NCBI RefSeq assembly: GCF_014633365.1
Contig: NC_068338.1
Location: forward strand, 53,083,716-53,147,715
Length of the DNA stretch: 64,000 bases
Origin: Diospyros lotus
Taxonomy: Eukaryota; Streptophyta; Magnoliopsida; Ericales; Ebenaceae
Direction of reading: 5' to 3'
Shown here piece by piece: positions 54,047-64,000 of this stretch (position 1 is its first letter; each line of letters starts with the position of its first letter). The position numbers and the translations under genes are program-made. Under the pieces are notes generated by a model, which saw nothing but the letters and a program-made list of their open reading frames with translations, had not been told where the DNA came from and ran no database searches.

Positions 54047-57000
54047 ATGGCTTATCGGGTTGTGGCGGCGGTGTTGGTGGCAGCTTGGCTGTTTCCGGCA
54101 TTGGCTGAGGGGGCCGTTCGCCATTACAAGTTCAGTGTAAGTATATTGTATATTCTTCTTCCATATTCTTTTAATTAATTAACAATGGCATGCATGGTAA
54201 CCTGCGACGGATACACTTTAAGCAATGGCATGTTGGTTGGCAGCAAGCACTTAGTATGAAACTTTTTATCTCTTGCTACATTCTTGGACAGTCAAATTAA
54301 CACTCGGTATTTTGACAGTGAGCAAAAAGACAAGAGTAGCGTGTAAGACCGAATGTACCTCATCCCACCTATCCTATTGAGAAAATTAGTGCTTATATAT
54401 ATATATATATATATAGTTCAATCCGAGTTAACTAGTCCAAACATGATTCTTACGTACTGAGACCTTTACAATGTGATCTCTGGGTATGATCTCAGGTGAT
54501 ACTCAATTCGTGATTTTTAAACTGTTATGATGACCATTTCTCCTGATTATCAAGGAGAAAGTATATCTCACTTGACGCTTTCTTAATAAGTACAGATAGC
54601 ACCTTAAGATTAAGAACTCCTCACCACTGCTATATGTCTTATTATTAGATGGTTCTGAAAAATCTATAAAAGGATTGATAATTAAGTCTGTTTATATATC
54701 TACGTATATATATGGTATGGCTGTTGTTTTTTATTAGGTGGTAATGAAGAACATGACAAGACTCTGCGCGACGAAGCCTATTGTCACTGTGAATGGGACG
54801 TTCCCGGGGCCTCCTCTCTATGCCAGAGAAGATGATACCGTCATCCTAAGGGTTGTCAATCATGTCCAATACAACGTTACTATCCATTGGTACGTACATA
54901 TGTTATCCAATCCAACGCCCGCCCAATTATACTTCACTTAGTTAGCATTCGTCAAAATGAGCAAACTAAAGTAATATTAAAATAAAATTAAAATACTTTT
55001 CAGAGTAATATGAGAAATAGTCACTATAAAACTGAGAAATATTATAATATTTTTATATAGACGGTTGAGAATTAAATTTTTTTTATATGTTTGTTAAAAC
55101 ACATACGATAAGTATTGAGATAAAAAAAAATTATCAAAAATTTCTCTTATTATCAAAATAAATAAATAAAATAATATAAGTGGACATACAATTTTTTTTT
55201 TCTTATTTGTAAAATCCTATATAAATTGGAGAGAGGGGAGATTTGCTTATCGAACTTTTAACATATAAGAATTTATGTGACTTAGTTTTAATGTGTTGAC
55301 AAATAAATTTAATAAATATAATAAAAAATATTTTTATTTATAATATTTTTTATATTTTATTTATTTCAATTCATATCATGATTATCAAATACCGTGAATC
55401 TGCGTTATATACGCAGGCACGGGGTAAAGCAGCTACGGACGGGATGGTCAGACGGGCCGGCGTACGTCACGCAGTGCCCAATCCAGCCGGGGCAAAGCTT
55501 CATCTACAATTTCACGCTCACCGGCCAGAGAGGAACCCTTCTTTGGCACGCCCACATCAGCTGGCTGAGGGCCACCGTTCACGGCGCCATTGTCATCTTG
55601 CCCAAGCTCGGCGTTCCCTATCCTTTCCCGAAGCCTCACAAGGATGTCATCATTGTTCTAGGTGATCTTCTTTGGCATGCCCATATCACCATTATTATGA
55701 ATTAAGGACTGCAAATTAAATGCAAATTCATTGGTGTTGCAGGTGAATGGTGGAAATCGGACACTGAAGTGGTAATAAACCAAGCTATGCAGTCCGGGTT
55801 GGCACCAAATGTTTCGGATTCGCATACCATCAATGGCTACCCAGGACCTTTCCCCAACTGCACTTCTCAAGGTACTGAAATGCGCTACACACGTTGATAC
55901 ATATATGTATATATAGTCTTGTGCCACCGATACCCAAAAGCAGAGTTCAACTTAAAAATGAGGTAATTCGTTCATGAATATCTTAGTGTTCCGTCGGGAT
56001 AAAAATTGATTTGTTAAGATAAATGAGTTGAATTTAAATTTAGTTTTAAAACTTGATTTGTAAACGAAACGAAATTGAACTCAATGAAATTTAATTCTTT
56101 AAAATTCGCAAATATATTTGATTAGAGATTCATGAATACTAATAAAATCAATTAAAGACTTATAAACATACTTAATTAGAAGTTCACAAATAAAATGTAA
56201 TCTATCTCGTTTATAAATATTTTAATATATTTATTAATAATTTATAAATATATTATTTAATATAAAATTATTAAATTTTAAATTATTATAATAATATAAT
56301 TAATCATTTAACATAATATAATATACGAATATATAATAAAGTAAAATAATAAATTAAATTTAAGTAAAATAATATGTTCTAAGAGGCTCAAATTTCACAT
56401 GAATTGAGCTTGAGCTTAAAAATTGGCCTGTAAGTTAAAAGATGAACTCAACAAAACTCATATTTGGTTTTATTAAATTAAATCTTAGCTAAATAATATT
56501 AATTGTTTTGTTTATAAAATCAAATAAATTAACTTCAATAGATTCGGTTCCATTAGTGCATTAAATTAAAAAAAAAAAACATTTTGGGTTGTTTTGATTA
56601 ATTTGGATAACTCCAATTAAATCTTTTTTGAAAAATATGTAATGAATTCTATTTAATAAGATTAAGGGTTTATACGTGGCACAGGATACACGTTACACGT
56701 GGAAGCCGGCAAAACCTACAAGTTGAGGATCATCAATGCTGCAGTCAATGACGAGCTCTTCTTCAAGATCGCCGGCCACAACCTGACCGTCGTCGAAGTG
56801 GACGCCAGCTACACCAAGCCCTTCACCACCGACACCATATTCATTGGCCCCGGACAGACCACCACCGCCATCCTCACCGCCGACCAGCCTGTCGGCAAGT
56901 ACCTCATCGCCATCTCCCCTTTCATGGACACCGTGGTGGCCGTGGACAACTTCACCGCCAGCGGCTTCCTTCGCTACAAAGGCACTCACGCCTTCTCCGC

Positions 57001-57636
57001 CACCGCCCTCACCGCCATGCCTCCGCAAAACGCCACTCCGGTGACCAACACCTTCACCGAGTCCCTCCGCAGCCTCAACTCAAAACAATACCCGGCCGCC
57101 GTCCCCTTAACCGTCGATCATTCCCTCCTCTTCGCCATCGGTGTAGGAATCAACCCTTGCGCCACGTGTGTCAACGGCTCCCGAGCTGTGGCGGATATCA
57201 ACAATGTCAGCTTTGTGTTGCCCACCACTGCTCTCCTCCAAGCACATTACTACAACATCAGTGGGATCTTCACCGATGATTTTCCGGGAAACCCTCCAAT
57301 CCCTTATAATTATACTGGAAACACAACGACGAATTTTCAGACTACAAATGGGACGAAGGTTTACAGGTTGGCTTTTAATTCCACGGTTCAGGTTGTTCTC
57401 CAAGGCACTGCCCTTTTGGCTCCGGAAAGTCATCCGGTTCATCTTCATGGATACAATTTCTTCGTGGTTGGAAGGGGAGTTGGGAACTATGATCCACTGA
57501 AAGATCCCAAGAAATTTAATCTTGTTGATCCCAGTGAGAGGAATACAGTAAGTGTGCCAACTGGTGGATGGACTGCTATTAGATTCAGAGCTGACAACCC
57601 AGGTAAAGGTCATGAATCATGATTCATATTCTTCTT

Positions 57637-57667
<31 letters not shown>

Positions 57668-57931
57668 TAATTGATTAGTCACCAACTCTTCTGCCCTTAA
57701 TTTTGGAAAACTCATCATGGTGTGATCGAACAATTAAACCCTAATCAACTTGGCATCGGACACTCGCTATGATTACATGCACGCTTGTTGTTCTGTGCAG
57801 GGGTGTGGTTTCTGCATTGCCATCTGGAAGTACACACGACATGGGGGCTAAAGATGGCATTTTTGGTTGACAATGGAAAAGAGCCGAACCAGTCTATTCT
57901 ACCGCCTCCAAGTGACCTTCCACAGTGTTAG
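54047..57931 (+). CDS. LAC: Laccase, secreted multicopper oxidase (6 exons)
   Basis: Exons are 54047-54136, 54738-54889, 55417-55661, 55743-55871, 56685-57602 and 57801-57931, with consistent phases, giving 554 residues. Residues 1-22 ([20 protein letters not shown] plus EG) form a signal peptide. All four copper motifs are present: HWHG (split across introns 2), [30 protein letters not shown], and [16 protein letters not shown]. Leu at the axial position after the last motif region suggests a high-potential type 1 copper site. Many N-x-S/T sites are visible. Plant laccases oxidise monolignols and other phenolics in the cell wall; the exact isoform is not assigned. The protein ends PPPSDLPQC. 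Exon 5 is notably GC-rich against its introns. Confidence 0.95.
57629..57666. repeat. (CTT)n microsatellite in laccase intron 5
   Basis: About twelve CTT units follow the exon 5 donor by about 25 bp, as a pyrimidine-rich tract within a 198-bp intron. Confidence 0.9.
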
Positions 57932-58508
57932 AGAAACCCAATTTAATTATTTGATTAATTAATGGCTAGCTTTTCCACTCACGAATCTCAATCTGTGGGC
58001 TCATTGTCATGAATATGGGTTTAATTACATCAGTAATTATATATGGAACATGGAGGTAAAGAAGAAAACAGAAAAGCAAACTGTGAATGCTTCGTCGTCG
58101 ACAGACAGAGAACCCACAATAAATGGAGTGAGCAGAGAGCTAGAAGGCTGATGATGATTGCTTCTTGATTATTGCAGAGCTGGTCAAGCAGATTAAACTC
58201 AATAAACATGGGAAGAAGATCATGGATATCACTCTTAGTTAATCATGTTGCAGAATTAGTTCATTTAATTTGCTTATTTTAACTCTTGTGATCAATTGTG
58301 TTTGATTATTGATTGTACACCCACTCTGTGCTTGTGCTGGTGTTGAGCCACTTTCCGCAATCAAATCAGTTTTCGCTGCAAAAGTGTTAACTTGGCTTGA
58401 AAGCAAGAACGCTGGATTAGTTTGCTTTTGATATTATTGCTTACAAAAACATGAACTATATATAATTACATAATTATTAGTGCTAATTATGTCATATAAA
58501 AAGGGAAG
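57932..58508. other. Laccase 3' region
   Basis: 3' UTR and spacer. AATAAACATGG near 58200 could serve as polyadenylation signal. Nothing else recognised. Confidence 0.5.
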
Positions 58509-58581
58509 CGCGCCAGGTAGGGGTCGAACCTACGACTTTCTGCTTAGGAAACAGACGCTCTATCCACTGAGCTACAGGCGC
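58509..58581 (-). tRNA. trnR-CCU: tRNA-Arg (anticodon CCU)
   Basis: The minus strand folds as a 73-nt nuclear tRNA: acceptor GCGCCTG/CTGGCGC with one T-T mismatch, D arm GTAGCTCAGTGGATAGAGC (A box), anticodon loop TTCCTAA in the TCTGT/GCAGA stem, and T arm GTAGGTTCGACCCCTAC (B box). The CCT anticodon reads AGG. The CCA tail is not encoded and no intron is present. A T run downstream on the minus strand (TTTTTATATG) fits pol III termination. Confidence 0.96.
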
Positions 58582-61500
58582 CCTTAATGCTGGGTATCAT
58601 AATATAAAGTATATTTTGTTTTACATTGATTAAAAAATCTAAATTAAGATGGGTTTGGCAAAAGATGAGGGGATAGATAACATCGTAATTGAACTAAATT
58701 TGGCCGAGTTTCATTAGGGAAAAAGAAAACTTGAGCTTGAGTTTGTCATAAACTTTTAAGAAAATAGAGCAATAGTACAGAGAAGGCGGATTCATACATG
58801 AGTTGTCTGGGCCTCATAATTAAAAATAATTTTTAATGTAAAAAATAATAAATTTTATTAATAATCCAGTCAAACAAAAATTCTAGCTTATCCCAAAATT
58901 TGTAATATGTAATTTTATATTTCAAAAAAAAAATTTAGCCTCCCTTTACATAAATTTCTAGATTTGCCTCTGAGTGTAGGTGGATGGTAGAGGCTACAAT
59001 AAAAGTAATAGGAAGGATGACAATTGCAAAAAGAAACAAGGAAGACGAACAAAGAAGGATGCGAGAATTGTGAAGAATGATAGTATCGATGGTGAGAATG
59101 ACAAGAAGAAAGTGTCAACGACAAGGAAGATGGACGATGAAAGTGACATCATTGACAAGGGGGACGGATGATGGAGATGACTAAGACAACCTAGGGTTAG
59201 ATATGTTAAACAAATCAACAAACAAACAAAAAAAAAGAGGAGATTCATGATTAAACTCGAACTAAGCTTAGAGATAAATATTTTTCATCTTTAATTTTGT
59301 CTTTTAAGATAGATTTTTTTTTTTAGAAATGAAAAATTTTCGTCTTTAAATTCATTTCTAATGCATATTTAATTAACGAATAATATTTTGAATAGGAACA
59401 AAAAAAATCTTCTTTATTCGAAAAATTAATATTAAAATAATAATAAAAATATTTATTTTGCGACTTTATTTACAAACTTATTCACAAGCAAATTCACAAT
59501 TTTATTCATGAGTTAAATTTAGTCGAGACTTATCTTATTCAAACTCAGCTCATCTATAACACAAGTCGAACATGAACAAACTTTTACTGAGTCAATTGTC
59601 GAATTGCTCCCGAATGACTTGACTCATTTACAATTCTAATTCTAGGAACAAACTTAGATGGTGGCCTTTTTTCTTTTTTTAATTTTGTACTACTAATAAT
59701 AATGAAATTATAATTAATTGAGCTATGGTTGAAATTATAATTAATTAATCCATACTCAAATGAATGTAATTTGTACATCCATTTTTTTCAAAAACATCAT
59801 TTTGCATTGACTATTAGACTAAACAAAAACAACATCGAGAGCATTCAACAATTAATTTATTTTTTGCTATATTTAGGTGCCATTAAATGAATTAATAGTA
59901 TAACTAATAAGTCTCAATGGTTGCATTGCATAGTTAATCTTTTTAATTTTAAACTCGAGATAACCTCACAATGAGTGATTAACTAACCCAAAAACAAAGA
60001 AAGATTAGACTGTTAAGAGAGAACTGTTGAAAAATATTTTTTTGTGGGTTATTATTAATTAAAATTATTTTATTTTATTAAAATTAAACTAATAATATGA
60101 TCGATTATCTTTTAAGAAATAAGTAAGATAATTTTGCTGTTGGTTAATAGTGGTCAATCTAATTGTTATTGAGATGTGTAATAAAAGAATTATTAAATAA
60201 ATATTTTATTTATAATTAGTTGTCTCTCCATTTATTTTAAATAATATTGTTGAATTATGATTTAAGGTTTAGGATTTAAAGTTATAATTTTTGGGAATTA
60301 TTATTCTTGCGCAGTCCCTCATCGTTCGTATTCTTAATTTTGATAAAAGAAATAAATCATAAATAAAGACTTTATTTTACTGTTCAGGACAAAGAATCGA
60401 GCACACGACGTATTAACTAGAATTTCAATTTATCGTGGTTCGATCGCTTTTAACTTGTATCATATAACTTAAATTATAATTTCTTATGCAAAAGAAGTGG
60501 AAGCAGGTCAATCAGATATCTATTTTGATCTGAGTTTGACGTTAGTATTATTGTAAGATCGATTCATTCATCGATTATTCCCGTTTTGACATAAAATTAT
60601 TGTAATCAGTTAAATTTATGAGGGGACTTTGATCTTCATGTGAACACGAACACAAACACGGACACGAATGCTGGCTCCGCCCGGATCCTTGCTTGCTCGG
60701 AGCGGCCGTCGATTCATATTCACATACACGAATCACCGTTATCAACCCGCAACCCCGATTGCTGTGTGCCGCCGGTTCCTCTGCAACTCGAATCTTTCTC
60801 TGTCCCTCTCTTTCTCTTTGTATATGTATATATGGTTGTTTGAATCTCCTCTGTATCTCTCTCTTTATATATACACATTCATACATAGCTTAATATATAC
60901 ATATATATTCTGGACAACGCAACTGGAAGCCATGGCTGCCGGCGGCGAGGGTCTAAAGCGAAAGCTTCGACAGCCACGGCCTCACCTCGTCGCCGATTGC
61001 TCGCTTGCCGTCTCCGATTGCTATGCAACCCCGATCTTTTTTTGGGTCGTTTCTTGGTGTTTCGCCATTCTTTTTCTTCTTTCTTCTCTGGCAACGGCGA
61101 CAGCAAGGTGGACGACGGCGACTGGGGGTGGCGGTCCAATACAAAATTATTAAGTGTACAAGGCCCCATAAAAAAAAAAAAAAATTTAAATCATTTTTTT
61201 ATTTTATTTTTAAATGGCGGGTTAATGGGCCGGATTAAACTAATTGGAATCTGGTGGATCTAGGCAGCCAACAAAGCGGATCCAAGAAAGGATCCGATTT
61301 CACCAAATCCGCCGGCCAACCGACCCACACCAGATCTGGATCTATTTTTATTTTATTTTATTTTGTTTTGTTTATGGGGCCTGGGCATATTTAATTTTCA
61401 GTTTGAAAATTACATAAATTAGTGTGAGCATTTATTGTCAAAGTGATTTGTTCATATTGATTTATGTGTTTTCATTTTGTTACAGAAAAGTTCTATTTAT

Positions 61501-61850
61501 TGTATTATTATATATAAAACTTTTGTTTAATGCATATAATAACCTGCCGAAAGGGTTGTGACATGTCAATTAATTTTTGAAGTGGATGAAACATGTGGAG
61601 AAGAGACACACTAGTCTTAGAAATTTTTCACCCAAAGAGGATAATTTTTCAATACTATTGTGTTCTCTCTACTGGCTGTACCTGTTTCATGTATCTATTG
61701 TATGCTCTACCCAAAAGGGAGTGTGCATATATGTACCTGACACTTGAGATATAACTTTTTTTCTGATCAAGTTATTTTATATCTATGTTGCCCATTAAGT
61801 CTAATAAGTTACGTTCCATTTATTTTGTGTACAGTTTCTTTTGCTGTAAA
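58582..61850. other. Spacer with possible leader of a decayed copia element
   Basis: 58600-60600 is AT-rich with no gene seen. 60620-61330 is GC-richer, with repeated CACGAACAC words and a small open frame (60932-61153). It then reads GGATCCGATTTCACC and AT-rich DNA leading to the gag fragment. By analogy with 41019-42643, this could be the leader of the broken element at 61855, but no LTR was found. Confidence 0.45.
60932..61153 (+). CDS. Small open frame, unrecognised
   Basis: The ATG sits in a good plant context (AAGCCATGGCTGCC) and opens a 73-residue frame starting MAAGGEGLKRKLRQPRPHLV with one hydrophobic stretch (about 34-58). No family is recognised. It may be chance coding inside a transposon leader, or a truncated first exon of a lost gene. 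No splice partner was found. Confidence 0.2.
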   Translation: MAAGGEGLKRKLRQPRPHLVADCSLAVSDCYATPIFFWVVSWCFAILFLLSSLATATARWTTATGGGGPIQNY

Positions 61851-61854
61851 CAAC

Positions 61855-63100
61855 AATAATGCTACCATATATAGAAGTTCAAACTTTAAACAATGAAAGC
61901 AAGATATTGAATTTACCATGGGTATTGATGATATTGATTTGGTATTTCAAGTGGAAGAGCCTACTAAACCCATTGATAGAATCACTACTGATCATAAAGA
62001 GTATTATTCCAAGTGGGAGAGATCCAACTGGCTTAGTATGATAGCTATTAAGAGGTCAGTTTCTGAGCATATTTTGAGCAGTCTGCCATAGTTCCACAAA
62101 TGCCAAAGCCATACTTAAAACTATAAGTGACAGGTACCAAATAATCCAATAACACTGAATCTGGATATTTGATGAAAGAACTAACTACTATGAGGTATGA
62201 GAATATTGGGGGTGTTAGGGAATATATCCTAAAGATGGTTCACCTTCAATCCAAGCTCAAGGATCTTAAAATTGAAATGCCGGCCTGTGATTTTCTTGTT
62301 CCTCATGTCTTGAATTCTTTACCTATTGAATTTACCCAAATCAAGACAGTTTATAACACCACGAGTGGATCCTAGAGTGTGAATGATCTCATTACAAAAT
62401 ATGTTGCTAAGGAAGAAAAACTTAAGAAAGAAAATAGTCTACCCTCCTAACTCATTCTTTCAAACCCAATTCTAACAAGGGTAAGAAGAATTGTATATCT
62501 CATCCTGCTCCTAAAAAAGACTCAGGACATGAAAAAGTATGGTGACAAGTCTGAACAGTCTCACAATTATGATGGTTTTAAATCTGCCACAAAGAAGAAG
62601 CTAGATTACTTGTTTCCACTGCAAGAAGAAGCGCCATAAGAAACAAGACTGTTATAAGTTTAAAGCTTCGTTAGAAAATAAAATTAAGGAAGGAGGTAAG
62701 CCTTTGTCCCTTGTTTGTTTTGAGTCTAATTTAGTTTATGTATCCATTGATTCTTGGTGGATGGACAGTCGTGTCTCAAACATGTGTTGCTATTACTTTA
62801 CAGGGTCTCATGAACAAAAGGAAACCAAGTTTGAGGGAGGCCAAGGTTAAAGCTGGAAATTATGCTAAAGTGGAAGTAGAATTTGTAGGGGTAGTTAAAG
62901 TGTCTATAGAGACAGGTTGCGAAATTATTCTGAATAACGTTTTCTATGTTCCTAGTCTTAAGAGAAATTTGACTTCTGTTTCCTCTTTAGCGTGAGAAGG
63001 ATATAAATTTTGTTTTAATGATGACAAAGTTGAATTAATCTCGAATTCCAATATTATTGGCCTTTGGTGTTTTGAGTGATGGTTTATATAAAGGACCTTG
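61855..63100 (+). pseudogene. Decayed copia gag/protease fragment
   Basis: Pieces in shifting frames match a copia gag of the UBN2 type: MGIDDIDLVFQVEEP and KWERSNWLSMIAIKRS (61918-62080), then MKELTTMRYENIGGVREYIL (62169-62375), a zinc knuckle CFHCKKKRHKKQDCYKFK (about 62617-62670), a ruined protease site SWWMDSRVS (about 62750-62780) and SLKRNLTSVSSLA (about 62955-62995). Several frameshifts and stops separate them. Pol and both LTRs are missing. It is a different lineage from the 35584-43067 element, judged by gag text. Confidence 0.8.
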
Positions 63101-63424
63101 CTATTTGGATAGAATCGGTCCAGATAGAATTGTCTTTTTTTGTCATTTCAATTATTGATATTAGGATAAGAATGTCATTTAACATTTTATTTACCAACAA
63201 TACCCTCTTCAGTCACAATTCAAAATTTCATTCTCTCTTTCTTATTAAATTTAAATTTTAGTCTCTCACATGATGTAATGAATTTTTAAAATTTCAAGAG
63301 TCATAATGACTTTAAATACAAATTATTCTTCTTTGCTTGGATTGATTGACACACAAGATCATTAAAGACATCAAATAACAAAAATATCAATAATGAAACT
63401 TGTCCAATAATTCAGACAACTCTT

Positions 63425-63720
63425 AATTTCTAACAAATTATATCTAAATACAGTCCGCCAGATACAGTGCTAGCGAACTACATCTTAGATGCAGCCCGCT
63501 AGCGGGCTGCATGATGCGCAACGGATTGCCTGTTAGATGTGCATCTTAGATGCAATAGCAGATTGCATCTTGTGCAGCGAGCTGCTACATCAACAAGATG
63601 CAGCCTGCTGCTGCATGATGCAGCAGCATGCATCTTAAATGCAGTAGCAGCGACTGCTACATCTAAGATGTAGTCCGCCCAATGTGGGCGGACTTCAACA
63701 CAGAAGAAGTTCGTCTGTTT
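63425..63720. repeat. Cluster of GATGCAG/CTGCATC palindromes
   Basis: A 24-bp perfect palindrome lies at 63489-63512 (core CCCGCTAGCGGG). A hairpin with 10-bp arms AGTCCGCCCA and a 3-nt loop lies at 63672-63694. Between them GATGCAG, CTGCATC and CATCTTAGATG words recur in both orientations. The cluster is GC-rich against AT-rich flanks and has no credible gene. Confidence 0.8.
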
Positions 63721-64000
63721 ATGCGTCAATCAATTTAGATGAAGTAAAATAATTTATGAATGAAATAAAATAGAAAAAGAATATAAAGAGAATACATTGA
63801 TTATAGTCAATAGTGTGCTACCACTAAATGTCATGATTGTCATTATTTATTTTCATAACTAATTTTTTTTGCTTTGGAAATGTGTAACTTTAATATGTTG
63901 GGCAGTAGTTTTAGGCGGGAGTTTTAGACAAGTGAAGAGTTAGAATTTTTATAAGGTTAAAATTGTCTTTCTCTTTTGTTTAATATAATTAAAATATTAT

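Noticed and set aside
56693..57028. Long open frame antisense to laccase exon 5
   Set aside because: It mirrors GC-rich third positions of the laccase exon; the protein is Gly/Glu low complexity with no family pattern.
63425..63720. CRISPR array or integron attC-like sites
   Set aside because: There are no regular spacers or direct repeats of fixed length, and the DNA is plant nuclear.

Overview
The window is nuclear DNA of a seed plant, most likely a woody eudicot. Genes carry many GT-AG introns, the intergenic DNA is AT-rich and crowded with non-autonomous transposons, and the gene set is plant-specific (plastid sedoheptulose-1,7-bisphosphatase, laccase, ubiquitin-eL40 fusion, plastid 6-phosphogluconolactonase). 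The species cannot be named from sequence alone. All exon joins were made by eye from splice consensus, reading phase and family knowledge; no transcript or database was consulted.

Layout. 1-320 is the last exon of a plastid-type aldo/keto reductase. 1188-4173 (-) is a ubiquitin-eL40 fusion, divergent from a 6-phosphogluconolactonase (5235-7983 +). After about 4 kb of AT-rich spacer comes a TBC-domain Rab GAP (12481-17817 +), with a phase-compatible alternative first exon at 12146-12366. 19500-23521 (-) encodes a tail-anchored cytochrome b5 with a 3.5-kb first intron holding a LINE remnant. 27121-32744 (-) is a ten-exon plastid adenylosuccinate lyase. 35584-43067 is a complete Ty1/copia retrotransposon (- orientation) with 406-bp LTRs, a GGGAT target duplication and broken coding regions. 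44583-47402 (+) is sedoheptulose-1,7-bisphosphatase, followed 378 bp later by a START/Bet v 1-fold LFS-like gene (47781-48372 +). 48.5-50.5 kb is a duplicated, transposon-riddled spacer ending in a decayed piece of a second LFS-like gene. 54047-57931 (+) is a six-exon secreted laccase. 58509-58581 (-) is tRNA-Arg(CCU). 61.9-63.1 kb is a rotted copia gag fragment, and 63.4-63.7 kb is a cluster of palindromes.

The genes are ordinary single-copy housekeeping or metabolic loci, with no operon-like logic. Loosely related themes are plastid carbon metabolism (PGL in the oxidative pentose phosphate pathway, SBPase in the Calvin cycle), plastid purine synthesis (ADSL), and wall or secretory functions (laccase, Rab GAP, cytochrome b5).

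I found no previously undescribed multi-gene system. The most interesting structures are: two mutually exclusive-looking N-termini for the Rab GAP, one membrane-embedded and one Ser-rich; a tandem dimer MITE bounded by a single 9-bp target duplication, next to a 140-bp near-perfect foldback of the same TIR family; a SINE with a 13-bp target duplication in a PGL intron; several long-TIR MITEs in introns; a duplicated block upstream of laccase; and a young copia copy whose pol frame already holds three stops.
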